Source: a virus
Reading direction: 5' to 3' (one strand)
Virus record (IMG/VR): IMGVR_UViG_3300045135_000561
Span: 1 to 20,211 of that record
DNA: 20,211 nucleotides
In this document: piece by piece, positions 5,342-13,100 of the stretch
How positions within the stretch are numbered: position 1 is the stretch's first letter
Layout: the number at the start of each line of letters is the position of its first letter
The notes under the pieces: generated by a model
What the model saw: only the letters and a program-made list of their open reading frames with translations
What the model was told of the DNA's origin: nothing
The model's database searches: none
Translations under genes and position numbers: made by a program

Positions 5342-5710
5342 TCAATACATGGCAGCCACTTGCGCATTAACACCATAGTCAAGCAACACGGTGCGATTGT
5401 TATAGTATCCCCAGTTAGCAGGGTTGTGCAGATCGCAGCGCTCAATGTCTAGTGCAGGAATTAAATTCTTTAGCGCTTGTATGTGGTGCAGACCTACGAA
5501 GTGTAATTGAGTTACGCGAACCATGCACACGATGCCACCAAAGCCCCAGAGCAAAGGCGCAAGTCGTTTACTATCCTTGTAACGCTTCCACGCTTTGCGC
5601 TCATTTAGTCCTTGCAACCAGCCGCGACGGTTGACAGGTATCTTGTAAACGCGCGTAGGTGTTATAAATACGACGCGGCTGCTGGTTCGAATGGTGTACT
5701 TTGGCTTCAT
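5342..5710 (-). CDS. miniature protein-kinase-like protein
   Basis: This 122-residue protein carries the landmarks of the kinase fold in the right order. RVYKIP holds K23, placed as the ATP-binding lysine. NERKAWKRY holds E37, placed as its partner glutamate on helix C. A strand, GIVCMVRVTQL, follows. DLHNPANWG (D93, H95, N98) resembles the catalytic loop of aminoglycoside-phosphotransferase and HipA-like kinases. LLDYG (D111) resembles the DFG magnesium motif. The protein is far shorter than a normal kinase (about 250 residues), so it is either a minimal kinase or a derived ATP-binding pseudokinase. Its ATG overlaps the metallophosphoesterase stop (ATGA). The function and substrate are unknown. 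Confidence 0.6.
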   Translation of the reverse strand: MKPKYTIRTSSRVVFITPTRVYKIPVNRRGWLQGLNERKAWKRYKDSKRLAPLLWGFGGIVCMVRVTQLHFVGLHHIQALKNLIPALDIERCDLHNPANWGYYNNRTVLLDYGVNAQVAAMY

Positions 5711-6543
5711 TGCGCTTCTTCGACCTTCCAGTAAGGTTGATCATGGTGAGAGTTATGCAAAGTAACAAACCAACCGCCCAGCCGTGGCGTGTTAAATCCT
5801 TTCTCGGTAGCCCAACCAGCAAAGCGGTCGCCGAGCATCTTGTAGCTGCCCAGCTGCAGGTGGTGGACGCTGTCTTGGTACAGCTTACCAAAACGGCTGA
5901 TGCGGTCTGAGGTGATTGGTACGTGCCACTTCTGATGTGTATGGCCGCGCACAATTAGGCTGGCGTCCTTAAACTGCATCTGGTCAATGTCAACTCTGAG
6001 GACACCCTTTGACCGTGGTGCGTTGCCGCCCATGCCGTGGTGATAGTGCACGAACGTCGAGCTGCGCCGCTTGCTATTAGTGTACATCTGCATCCAAAGC
6101 CAACCAGAATAACCAGCCACTGTGATGTTGCCGCCGTTCTTGTTTACGATGTACGCCACGCGGTCAAGCGGACTGGTGTGCATGCGCTTCTCGATGTTCG
6201 TCTCGTGGTTGCCACGACAAAAGAACTTGATGACGTCCTTGTACTTAATAAGGAACTCGGCGCTGTCTTCGATGACGTCGTCGAGGTACGTGATACTCTT
6301 GTACTCTGGGCGTATATCGCTGTAACTAGACCGCGGATCGTACTTACCACCCATAAGGTCAAACCAGTCGCCAAATATGAACACAGGCGTGTTGGTGCGC
6401 TTAGCTTCATCGAGGTGCCTGCGCAGCATTACGCGGTCGCATTTTACGCTGTCGTAGTGGACGTCAGAAATAAACAGCATACGCTGCGGGTGTTTGTCCA
6501 ACTTTACGCTGTGGACGGTGCGGCTGATTTGTTCAATCTTCAT
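5707..6543 (-). CDS. calcineurin-like metallophosphoesterase
   Basis: This 278-residue protein shows all five metal-binding blocks of calcineurin-like phosphoesterases: SDVHYD (D27, H29), GDWFD (D59), GNHE (N112, H113), FVHYHHG (histidines 166-169) and GHTH (H201, H203). Together these bind two metal ions and hydrolyse phosphoester bonds. The remaining residues 204-278 are basic and aromatic-rich. The family includes nucleases, nucleotide phosphatases and protein phosphatases; nothing here selects one. It is coupled by ATGA overlaps to the endolysin gene upstream and the kinase-like gene downstream, so it is made with the late proteins. Confidence 0.92.
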   Translation of the reverse strand: MKIEQISRTVHSVKLDKHPQRMLFISDVHYDSVKCDRVMLRRHLDEAKRTNTPVFIFGDWFDLMGGKYDPRSSYSDIRPEYKSITYLDDVIEDSAEFLIKYKDVIKFFCRGNHETNIEKRMHTSPLDRVAYIVNKNGGNITVAGYSGWLWMQMYTNSKRRSSTFVHYHHGMGGNAPRSKGVLRVDIDQMQFKDASLIVRGHTHQKWHVPITSDRISRFGKLYQDSVHHLQLGSYKMLGDRFAGWATEKGFNTPRLGGWFVTLHNSHHDQPYWKVEEAQ

Positions 6544-6899
6544 GTGTATAGCCAGATCACGTCTGGGTCCTTGCTTGGGTCGTCGTCAACGTGGATAAAT
6601 GTCTTTGCTATGCCAATGCGATTGAATCCTGCCTCTACCAGTCCGCCAATGATGTACGCGCGGCTCCGTGAATCTACGCAGTGTATGTCTGCAGCCAAGC
6701 CTTTAAGGTGTGCGCTGTCTTTTTTGCCGCCTACCTTGCGATTTCTGTCGGGCGTTCTGTATCCCGAGTTTATGCGAAAGGGTATGCCGCTGAGGTGTCG
6801 GGCTTTGTCCAGCATCTCCAGAAATACCTCGTCCATCATTTGCTCGCCGCTGCCGATTGCGTCGGGGCTGTCGAACTCATGATAATTGAAGTATCTCAT
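6540..6899 (-). CDS. M15 family peptidase endolysin
   Basis: This 119-residue protein matches the zinc D,D-peptidases of family M15 (subfamily M15A, as in phage lysins and the VanY/DacB-like group). It contains RINSGYRTPDRN, then GGKKDSAHLKGLAADIHC with the zinc ligands H64 and D71, and TFIHVD with the third ligand H103. It should cut the peptide cross-links of peptidoglycan and release progeny. There is no signal peptide, so it needs a holin; the 40-residue membrane frame directly upstream is a candidate. Its ATG overlaps that gene's TGA, and its stop overlaps the phosphoesterase ATG. Confidence 0.93.
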   Translation of the reverse strand: MRYFNYHEFDSPDAIGSGEQMMDEVFLEMLDKARHLSGIPFRINSGYRTPDRNRKVGGKKDSAHLKGLAADIHCVDSRSRAYIIGGLVEAGFNRIGIAKTFIHVDDDPSKDPDVIWLYT

Positions 6900-7018
6900 T
6901 GTAGGGCTATTGAGAAAGCTGCAATAAAAATAATGACGTCAGCCACATCACCACGGCCATAAATATAGGCCTTGTATATCATGTTAGCTAAAACTGTGGC
7001 TAAGATAATGTATATCAT
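6896..7018 (-). CDS. 40-residue membrane microprotein, possible holin
   Basis: This short frame encodes 40 residues. A first hydrophobic helix (MIYIILATVLANMIYKAYIY) is followed by a turn, GRGD, and a second hydrophobic helix (VIIFIAAFSIALQ). Both junctions are ATGA overlaps: its ATG with the stop of the tail-tip gene (7015-7018) and its stop with the endolysin ATG (6896-6899). Two helices, small size and a place immediately before an endolysin without a signal peptide suggest a pinholin or class II-type holin. The alternative is a structural membrane peptide. No homology is claimed. Confidence 0.72.
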   Translation of the reverse strand: MIYIILATVLANMIYKAYIYGRGDVADVIIFIAAFSIALQ

Positions 7019-9408
7019 TTTTCCTTTTTCTGGATGATGAACCACTTGCTGTCATGGCACAAGATACTCAGTCCGTCGTAGCTGCGGTCAAAGTCGTAAG
7101 AGGTCGCGCCGTCAATTGTCTCACTGACGTCGTCAGGTCTAATACGCACGTAATTATTTGCAGATATGGTGCTGTCACTTTTAAAGCGTATGATGCGGCC
7201 CTCGTTTCCAGACGTTGGTGGCAAGTTGATCGTGCTGCTGCCATTAGGTCCAGCCCATGAATTAAATATTAAGGTGTCAGTGCTGCGTATATCATACGTC
7301 CCGCCGTCGCGATTTTCGACATCTGTGATTGGCTGCTGCAGAAACCGCTGGAAAATGTTGGGCGGTATGTCGCCTTCTGACGGCGTAAATGTATTGCGCA
7401 AGTCGTACACTGGCTCACTGTCGTCAATCGGCGTGTGGTCGTCTATGATTTCGACGTCTGGCGTGCTCACGTTGGTGTTGTCAGTCGTAATGTGGAAAGC
7501 CTCATATTCAGCCTCAACAGCGCGAGCTAGAAACGATGTTTCAAACGGTAAGAAATTGCGAGTATTGAACAGCAAAGCATGAAACGGACTAACGAACGCT
7601 TTGTAAAAACTGCCGCGCTTTACTCGCGTGCTAAAGTTTTGGCCTGATATTACCTCCTTGACGCCAAGCTGGTGAATGCTCAACGTCGCCGAGCTATTTG
7701 CAAAGCTGGCAAAGCTGTCAACTGGTTGTGCTGGTGAGCTGTTGTTCTCGTAAATGTTGCGGTAATCTTCGAATGCGCTTGATCCAATCACTACCTCGTC
7801 CTGCGTCAGCGTTTCTTGGTTGTTTGCCGTCGTCACGGCCGCATACACTACGCGGTCGCCGTTCGTTGCATTGCCGTTAACAATGTGCATACTAAAGTCA
7901 GACAGCTTACCATATGCGTCTGTGCCTGTTACGTCCGTGATTAGCGTGCCATCGTGGTCGTAACCTTCTACGTTGACCGTAACTGTTACGCCTGTTTGCG
8001 CACTTGTTATGCCATTCAAGTCAATTAGCACGGGTTGATTGTATTGAGCGATGCTTGCAAAGCCTTGCGGCGTGAACGTCATATTGTAGAACAGGCCGTT
8101 GTTCCTGTTTAAATATGCTGGTGTCGGCGTCACGGCAAAGTAGAAATAGCCTGCACTTCCTGACCATGCTGGTGCACTAAACGTCATCGTGTCTAAGGTG
8201 TACGTATCACCAAAATACCCTACATTCACAGTGCTTGGGCCAAAGGTCACCGCGTTGTTGTAGTACAAGCTTCCAACCTTGATTTGCATCTTAAGTAAAA
8301 TGCGTGCAGGAACGTCTTGACCTGTGCTTGTGCCGTCACCGTCATAAGCATGTGTGTACCTAAATCGCAAGCGGAACTCCGTACCGTTATCATACAGCAG
8401 GTTGTTGTCATTTATTTCTGTACCCAGTTCTGTCTGCTGTGATGTAGCATTTAGGAATTGGGTCTTAGGGCCGACCATAGGCAAGTTAGCATCGGTGCGC
8501 CAAGTACGCAGCACTTTATTGAGCGGTGGCAAGAAGGTCTGCACACCGCCGCGCATGCGCACCATGTCAGTGTCGACGGTCAGCTGTGTATCTGTAGCTG
8601 TAGCTGAAGCGCTTACTGTGCCTGCCTTGGTAACAGTGTAAAGGTTGACCGTTGTGCTGTTTATCACAGCGCCAATGGGCACAAAGTAAAAACAGCCCTC
8701 GTGCAGGAACACGCGAGCATTAAACGTGATAGCAAAATTCTTGAGCACTTCGAAGCAGTCCATGCCGCGCGTGCTGCCGCTTTCGTCAATGTTGTAAAAA
8801 GCAGCGTGCCCAACCTCCAGCTCGATCAGCGGGTTGACGCTTGCAAACGTCGTAGGCTTAAAGTCATTGGCATAACGCAGGAACACGTCGGTACTGTCAA
8901 ATACGTGCAGTGCACGCGTTTTATTAAGCAGCTTTACGAGGTGCTCGGCTACGGTGTCGCGGCCTGTGTACAGCGTGCCGTTGTTATCGTAGTTGATATT
9001 TTTAAGGTTGCCCAAGTCGTCCACAGCCGTCATGCTGTTCTGGACTGGGTAGGCTTCATCTTGCAGCTGGACCTGCTCGTGCAGCAGCACGCCAGTCCAG
9101 AACAAAGTGTTAGCGCCGTCAGGGTCCTTGTAAATGCTGACCGAATAGTCGGCATCTTCGCCTGTTGCTAATGCCTCTAAAAACGTCGTGTGCGCTTGTA
9201 CGTTTTCAACGAGCGTAAACGTCATCTCGCTGCCGATGATAGGCTGCATGCGGTCCTCATTGTTGCCGCTGTAGCGTAAGGTAAAGCCGTCAGCGCCGAG
9301 GTTGAACTCGGTCGAGCTGCCAACAAAGCCAGCCTGATGGATGTTGAGTTTGTACGATGTGCCGAGGTCGTCCTGAAACTCGGCGTGTAGACGTATTGGA
9401 TCAGCCAT
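7015..9408 (-). CDS. tail-tip/baseplate protein with fibre-like C-terminus
   Basis: This 797-residue protein follows the tape measure gene, the place of distal-tail and baseplate-hub proteins. The N-terminal 100 residues (RLHAEFQDDLGTSYKLNIHQ onward) resemble beta-rich distal-tail proteins. The middle is beta-rich with many threonine, asparagine and aromatic residues. The C-terminal 120 residues (DGGTYDIRSTDTLIFN, INLPPTSGNEGRIIRFKSD, YDGLSILCHDSKWFII) have the form of a phage fibre or spike tail domain in which a polysaccharide-binding beta structure ends in an IRFK/SDS-type cap. Similar proteins occur in Bacteroidota siphoviruses. It probably attaches the tail tip and helps recognise the host. 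Confidence 0.7.
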   Translation of the reverse strand: MADPIRLHAEFQDDLGTSYKLNIHQAGFVGSSTEFNLGADGFTLRYSGNNEDRMQPIIGSEMTFTLVENVQAHTTFLEALATGEDADYSVSIYKDPDGANTLFWTGVLLHEQVQLQDEAYPVQNSMTAVDDLGNLKNINYDNNGTLYTGRDTVAEHLVKLLNKTRALHVFDSTDVFLRYANDFKPTTFASVNPLIELEVGHAAFYNIDESGSTRGMDCFEVLKNFAITFNARVFLHEGCFYFVPIGAVINSTTVNLYTVTKAGTVSASATATDTQLTVDTDMVRMRGGVQTFLPPLNKVLRTWRTDANLPMVGPKTQFLNATSQQTELGTEINDNNLLYDNGTEFRLRFRYTHAYDGDGTSTGQDVPARILLKMQIKVGSLYYNNAVTFGPSTVNVGYFGDTYTLDTMTFSAPAWSGSAGYFYFAVTPTPAYLNRNNGLFYNMTFTPQGFASIAQYNQPVLIDLNGITSAQTGVTVTVNVEGYDHDGTLITDVTGTDAYGKLSDFSMHIVNGNATNGDRVVYAAVTTANNQETLTQDEVVIGSSAFEDYRNIYENNSSPAQPVDSFASFANSSATLSIHQLGVKEVISGQNFSTRVKRGSFYKAFVSPFHALLFNTRNFLPFETSFLARAVEAEYEAFHITTDNTNVSTPDVEIIDDHTPIDDSEPVYDLRNTFTPSEGDIPPNIFQRFLQQPITDVENRDGGTYDIRSTDTLIFNSWAGPNGSSTINLPPTSGNEGRIIRFKSDSTISANNYVRIRPDDVSETIDGATSYDFDRSYDGLSILCHDSKWFIIQKKEK

Positions 9409-11702
9409 TAGAAACCTCTTACACGATTACGGTCAATTGCATTGCGCTCGCTGGTCAGCAAGATGTCGCGTCCAGAAATCTTACCTGTTACCTGTACCTG
9501 CTGGCCGCCCATCATGTCCTGCAGCTTGCTCAGTGGTGCAATGACCTCAGGGTCAACTCCTGCGCCTTGGTTGTCACCTACCATAGCAAGCGTAGGACCA
9601 AAGGCAAGGCCACCCTGTGCAAGCGCTGGCGGTTTGCTCTCCATTCGTGCCTGCAGGCCTTTGATGACTGCACCAGCTGCTACCAAACCGACACCTGCAG
9701 CAATTGCCGCTGGCGGGTTTGCAATCAGGTTAGCGTAGAATGCCGTCGCAGCTACACCAGCTGCAATGAATTGCGCACCTAAATCAATTAACAGGTTTGC
9801 CAGTCCTGCAATAGCTTGGCCAAACACATCGGCCATGGTCATCGTGCCAGTAATTAGACCAGCAAGGGCCATACCTATGCCCACATATGCCGACTCCATT
9901 TGCGACGCCATGCTTATGCTTATGCCGATTTCGTTATTAAGGTCGCCTTGACTGTCAGCTAAGTCGCTGACGGCAGTACTTGACTGTTGTATTAATTGCG
10001 GCTCAGGTATGCCGTTGTCAGTTGGTTGCAAGCCAGCACCACCTGCACCACCGCCGCCACCTGTAGCGCCAGCAGTTCCTGCTCCGCCGCCACCGAGTGT
10101 TGGTATCAGCTCGGTTAAACCAAACAAAGTTTCTGCTGTTTTTCTTACGCTTTCCTCACTCACCAAGCTGTATGGCTCGCGCTCAATGTGATCCTGTACA
10201 GCCGTATTAAAGTCCTCAGCCGCTTTTTTGCCAAACTCGCTCATGCGATCGACTGCGTTCGAAAAGGCATTGCCAATGGCATCACCAATGGCCGACAAGT
10301 CGCCAGTCATTAGAGCCTGAATGATGGTGCCTAAATCTTGAAAGGCGCCGATGACACTATTGACCGCAAACAAGAAAAAGTCAAACACCACTTGAACGGT
10401 GCCTTGTATGCCACCAATGATGCCACGCACAAGGCCGGATTCATTGTAGAGCGTGATGAAGTAGTTGATGACGTCCGTGATGTATGGCGCAATCTCATCG
10501 GCAAAGGTCACGATGGCAATGCCCAAGCCAACGATGGCGGCAATCACTAAGCCAACAGGCGACAGCAGCATGGTGAGCCCTGAAATAATCGACGGCAGTA
10601 TCACTAACAGCGGACCAATTGCAGCAGCAATAGCTACAAATTTTATGACGCTTTCGCGCGTCTCACTGTTCATGTTGGCAATGCCGCTGGCGAGATTAGT
10701 GATGAATTTGGCTACCTTGTTAACAGTTGGCATCAACGCCTGACCCATTGTAATGCTTGCCGCTTCCGCCGCACTTTGTAAGGCAGCAAAGCCGCCCATC
10801 GCTGTGTCCTCTAATACTTTTCTAGCGTTATTTGCAGCGCCTGAAGAATTCATGAGCTTCGTTTGAAGCTCCGCGAGCTTTTCGCCGTTCTTGCCTAAGA
10901 TTGGTCCAAGAATTGCCGCACGTTTACCAAAGACGTCCATGGCTTCGGTGTAGGATATATTTCCTTTCAAAAGCTGTACGAACGTATCTTTGACTCCGTC
11001 GCCTTCCTCAGCCAATTCTGACAGCGCCATCTTAAACTTGGTCCCCGCATCTGAGCCGCTTATTGCGCTATTCGCAAGCGTACCCAGTACAGCAGTGGTC
11101 TCTTCTAGTGAAAACCCAAATTCGTTGGCTACAGGCCCCGCCACCTTCATAGATTCGCGGAATCGTTCAAGGTCGAGCGAACTGCTACCAAAAGCCGTAG
11201 CCATCACGTCAGCGACTCGGCCTGATTCGCTGGCATCAAGTCCGAATTGATTTAACGTCGATCCGACCGTTTCCGCGACCGCTCCTAAATCCTCATCAAA
11301 AGCGATACCAAGGCTCAACACGCTTTCGGTCATGCTTTCAATTTCCGTGCTACTCTTACCTAACTTGGCAAGTTCCAATTGAAGCGCAGCAACCTCCGAG
11401 GCGCTTTTTGAGGTGCTAGCGCCAAGCTGTTTAGCCTGTTCTTCTAGCCTGCCAACTTCTTCCGCGGTGAATCCGCTGACAGCTTTGACTTTAGCCATCG
11501 CAAACTCAAAGTCAGCTGCAGCCTTTACAGCAAAGCCGCCCATCGCTGCAATGGGTGCGGTCAGGTTGCGTGATAACGATTTGCCCAGCGCTTTGGTGTT
11601 CTTGCCAAACGTGCGCATTTTGCGCATAGCCTTGCCAAGCCCTTTGTCAAAATCGCGCGTTGTTGCGCCTATCGTTACTATGAGATCGTTCAGCTTTGCC
11701 AT
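9408..11702 (-). CDS. tail tape measure protein
   Basis: This 764-residue protein is a TP901-type tape measure protein. Residues 1-50 are basic (MRKMRTFGKNTKALGKSLSRN). The next 270 residues have the family's alanine/serine/glycine-rich helical pattern (FEFAMAKVKAVSGFTAEEVG, TAFGSSSLDLERFRESMKVAG, LGTLANSAISGSDAGTKFKM). Hydrophobic segments follow at about residues 350-400, and a glycine-rich linker lies around 550-570. A second hydrophobic region (about 610-680) precedes a basic end. The length would predict a tail of roughly 115 nm, by the usual 0.15 nm per residue. The start overlaps the chaperone T frame by 13 bases, and the stop overlaps the next ATG (TAATG). Confidence 0.95.
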   Translation of the reverse strand: MAKLNDLIVTIGATTRDFDKGLGKAMRKMRTFGKNTKALGKSLSRNLTAPIAAMGGFAVKAAADFEFAMAKVKAVSGFTAEEVGRLEEQAKQLGASTSKSASEVAALQLELAKLGKSSTEIESMTESVLSLGIAFDEDLGAVAETVGSTLNQFGLDASESGRVADVMATAFGSSSLDLERFRESMKVAGPVANEFGFSLEETTAVLGTLANSAISGSDAGTKFKMALSELAEEGDGVKDTFVQLLKGNISYTEAMDVFGKRAAILGPILGKNGEKLAELQTKLMNSSGAANNARKVLEDTAMGGFAALQSAAEAASITMGQALMPTVNKVAKFITNLASGIANMNSETRESVIKFVAIAAAIGPLLVILPSIISGLTMLLSPVGLVIAAIVGLGIAIVTFADEIAPYITDVINYFITLYNESGLVRGIIGGIQGTVQVVFDFFLFAVNSVIGAFQDLGTIIQALMTGDLSAIGDAIGNAFSNAVDRMSEFGKKAAEDFNTAVQDHIEREPYSLVSEESVRKTAETLFGLTELIPTLGGGGAGTAGATGGGGGAGGAGLQPTDNGIPEPQLIQQSSTAVSDLADSQGDLNNEIGISISMASQMESAYVGIGMALAGLITGTMTMADVFGQAIAGLANLLIDLGAQFIAAGVAATAFYANLIANPPAAIAAGVGLVAAGAVIKGLQARMESKPPALAQGGLAFGPTLAMVGDNQGAGVDPEVIAPLSKLQDMMGGQQVQVTGKISGRDILLTSERNAIDRNRVRGF

Positions 11703-12312
11703 TCGTCGCGCTCTTTAATTGCTTTGATGAGTTCCTGTTTGCTTAATTTTTTTGCGTTCTGCTTTGGTCGCTCCCACGGGAACTGCATCAAATCCTTTGG
11801 TCGCAATTTACGGCCTTTCCGCAGATGGGGCTGCATGTAGATTGTAGCCAGCCATCTAGTGCGCTCCCACTGAAACCGCTCGGCCATCTCTGCCGTCTCA
11901 CGGTTGGCGTCCAGCGCGAGGCTTAACTCGCCAAACGTCATATCCCAGAATGCAGAAGGGGACAGGTGCAGCACACCCATCCCCATCCGTATAACATCAG
12001 GCCATCCAACTGGCTTGTCCTCCCCGTTTACGCTTTTTTTTGGTCGCTGTATTCACCAAGCACATCAAAGCATTGTGTGACGTGTGCAAGCGTAATGTGC
12101 TCCTCGAACTCCTGCAACTCCATGTCGAACTCGACACCTTCGAAGTTGCAGCCGCATTCTACGCCCACAAAGCATAAGAAAGCGCAGGCATCGGCTGAGA
12201 GCTTTGAAGGATCTGATAAGCTAAACACGTTGACTTTCGCCTTGCGTTCAAACTTCTTGAGCGCCTTCATCGAGTAGCGCACAGGGTACTCGTTGCCGTT
12301 AATTTCAATCAT
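11690..12312 (-). CDS. tail assembly chaperone GT (-1 frameshift product)
   Basis: The second chaperone frame ends at 11690 and is open back to the slippery site. A -1 shift at A AAA AAA (12040-12034) joins the first 93 residues of the G protein to SVNGEDKPVGWPDVIRMGMG and then the T domain, giving about 207 residues. The T domain (VLHLSPSAFWDMTFGELSLA, then a helical, basic end with KLSKQELIKAIKERDEW) closely follows the TIGR02216-like tail chaperone pattern W...GLG.L.LSP..FW.MT..EL. In siphoviruses the G and GT forms coat the tape measure protein and recruit tube subunits. The T frame also has its own ATG at 11986, so separate T translation is possible. Confidence 0.82.
12028..12312 (-). 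CDS. tail assembly chaperone G
   Basis: The unshifted product is 94 residues, ending EYSDQKKA. It begins MIEINGNEYPVRYSMKALKK and contains an acidic helical region (FEGVEFDMELQEFEEHITLA). Its place between the tube protein and the tape measure gene, its small size, and a downstream frame reached by a -1 shift are the hallmarks of the G-type chaperone. Its ATG overlaps the TAA of the tube gene (TAATG). Confidence 0.85.
   Translation of the reverse strand: MIEINGNEYPVRYSMKALKKFERKAKVNVFSLSDPSKLSADACAFLCFVGVECGCNFEGVEFDMELQEFEEHITLAHVTQCFDVLGEYSDQKKA
12034..12040 (-). other. slippery heptamer for -1 frameshift
   Basis: Read on the minus strand, the zero-frame codons are CAA AAA AAA GCG TAA. 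The heptamer A AAA AAA lies at 12040-12034, two codons before the G stop. After a -1 slip the next codon is AGC, and the T frame then stays open to 11690. An A8 run directly before the stop of the first of two chaperone frames matches known siphovirus practice. Confidence 0.8.
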
Positions 12313-12734
12313 TAAATAGTGGCCTCAGTTACAGTACCAGTGATTTCAAAAGTAGCGCTATAGGTAGCTGTGTCCTCAGTGCCGCCTGACTGCTCCAAGC
12401 TAGTCAAGAAACCGCTGAAGCTGTACTTCTCATCACCTGGTGTGTTGCTGCTGAAAACCAAAGACAATGATGTGCGGTTCTCCCAAGCTGCGTACAAGTC
12501 CGTGACGTCTTGGTTTGACGCGTCTTGGTAGTCAATCAAACCGCTGACGCTTACAGAACCTGATCGCAAGCCGCCGAGCAGCTCACGGTATCCAGAGGAA
12601 TCTTTGGTTGTGATGTCGATGGTCTCCATGTTGAGAGACAGTGAGCAGTCGGTAGCTGCTGCGATGAGCACGTCAGCGGCTGGTGATCCAGTCGTGATGT
12701 ACACACCCAAATTAGTGCCGTTGAAAATAGCCAT
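12312..12734 (-). CDS. major tail tube protein
   Basis: This 140-residue beta-rich protein has the TP901-1/lambda V-like tube pattern. It begins MAIFNGTNLGVYITTGSPAA with a conserved early strand, has SLSLNMETIDITTKDSSGYRE (the usual loop of tube monomers that precedes a turn), then RSGSVSVSGLIDYQDAS, and ends in SATFEITGTVTEATI. It should polymerise into the tail tube around the tape measure. The gene lies directly before the G/GT chaperone genes, as usual. Its stop overlaps their ATG (TAATG). Confidence 0.9.
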   Translation of the reverse strand: MAIFNGTNLGVYITTGSPAADVLIAAATDCSLSLNMETIDITTKDSSGYRELLGGLRSGSVSVSGLIDYQDASNQDVTDLYAAWENRTSLSLVFSSNTPGDEKYSFSGFLTSLEQSGGTEDTATYSATFEITGTVTEATI

Positions 12735-12736
12735 GA

Positions 12737-12853
12737 TTATTCGGTGTTATCTTTTTCTTCTTTCTTTTCTGACGCTTTCTTGCGCGGTGCAGGTTCGGCC
12801 TTGGGTTTCTTGGCCTCTTTCTTCTGCAATTCGATCCAGTGCTTGAGCTTCAT
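12737..12853 (-). CDS. 38-residue lysine-rich microprotein
   Basis: A frame with an ATG at 12853 and a TAA at 12737-12739 encodes 38 residues. After MKLKHWIELQ it is composed almost only of lysine, glutamate, alanine and proline (KKEAKKPKAE, PAPRKKASEKKEE). An in-frame stop lies four codons upstream, so the start is well bounded. It fills the gap between the coiled-coil membrane protein and the tube gene, ending two bases before the tube ATG. The role is unknown; a highly charged tail or a small nucleic-acid-associated protein are possibilities. Confidence 0.55.
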   Translation of the reverse strand: MKLKHWIELQKKEAKKPKAEPAPRKKASEKKEEKDNTE

Positions 12854-12885
12854 GGGTGCAATTTACGGCAAAATCATTGATTGCA

Positions 12886-13098
12886 TCAAATGCCTTTCTT
12901 CGCCAGAAGTATCTTAAGTTCATTGACGGCCTCCAGTAAAGTGTCAAGCTTCTTGGCCATGTCGTTTTCACGCTTCTCAAGGTTGATGATGCGCGACTTG
13001 AGCACGGTCACCTCTTGGTTGATTTTTGTCCATGCTGCGATGCCTCCACCCAGCAATGCAATGAACTCGAATATCATTGCCGCCGTTATCTGTTCCAT
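12886..13098 (-). CDS. small membrane protein with coiled coil
   Basis: From the ATG at 13098 the product has 70 residues. Residues 5-24 form a transmembrane helix (TAAMIFEFIALLGGGIAAWT), followed by a heptad-patterned coiled coil (VTVLKSRIINLEKRENDMAK, then LDTLLEAVNELKILL). The layout resembles XhlA-type or other holin-associated proteins, but with the helix first. It stands between tail genes rather than in the lysis group. Its ATG lies just after the upstream TGA; the in-frame TTG at 13104 is less likely. Confidence 0.7.
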   Translation of the reverse strand: MEQITAAMIFEFIALLGGGIAAWTKINQEVTVLKSRIINLEKRENDMAKKLDTLLEAVNELKILLAKKGI

Positions 13099-13100
13099 GT

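Noticed and set aside
5601-5954. 117-codon minus-strand frame across the phosphoesterase/kinase-like junction
   Set aside because: It overlaps two better supported genes antiphase and has serine/threonine/cysteine-rich shadow composition.
6037-6882. 281-codon plus-strand frame
   Set aside because: It lies antisense to the phosphoesterase and M15 genes, whose motifs are intact, and shows no recognisable domain.
12747-12980. 77-codon minus-strand frame
   Set aside because: It starts inside the coiled-coil membrane gene and reads antiphase through the 38-residue lysine-rich frame; its tryptophan- and arginine-rich composition looks like a shadow.
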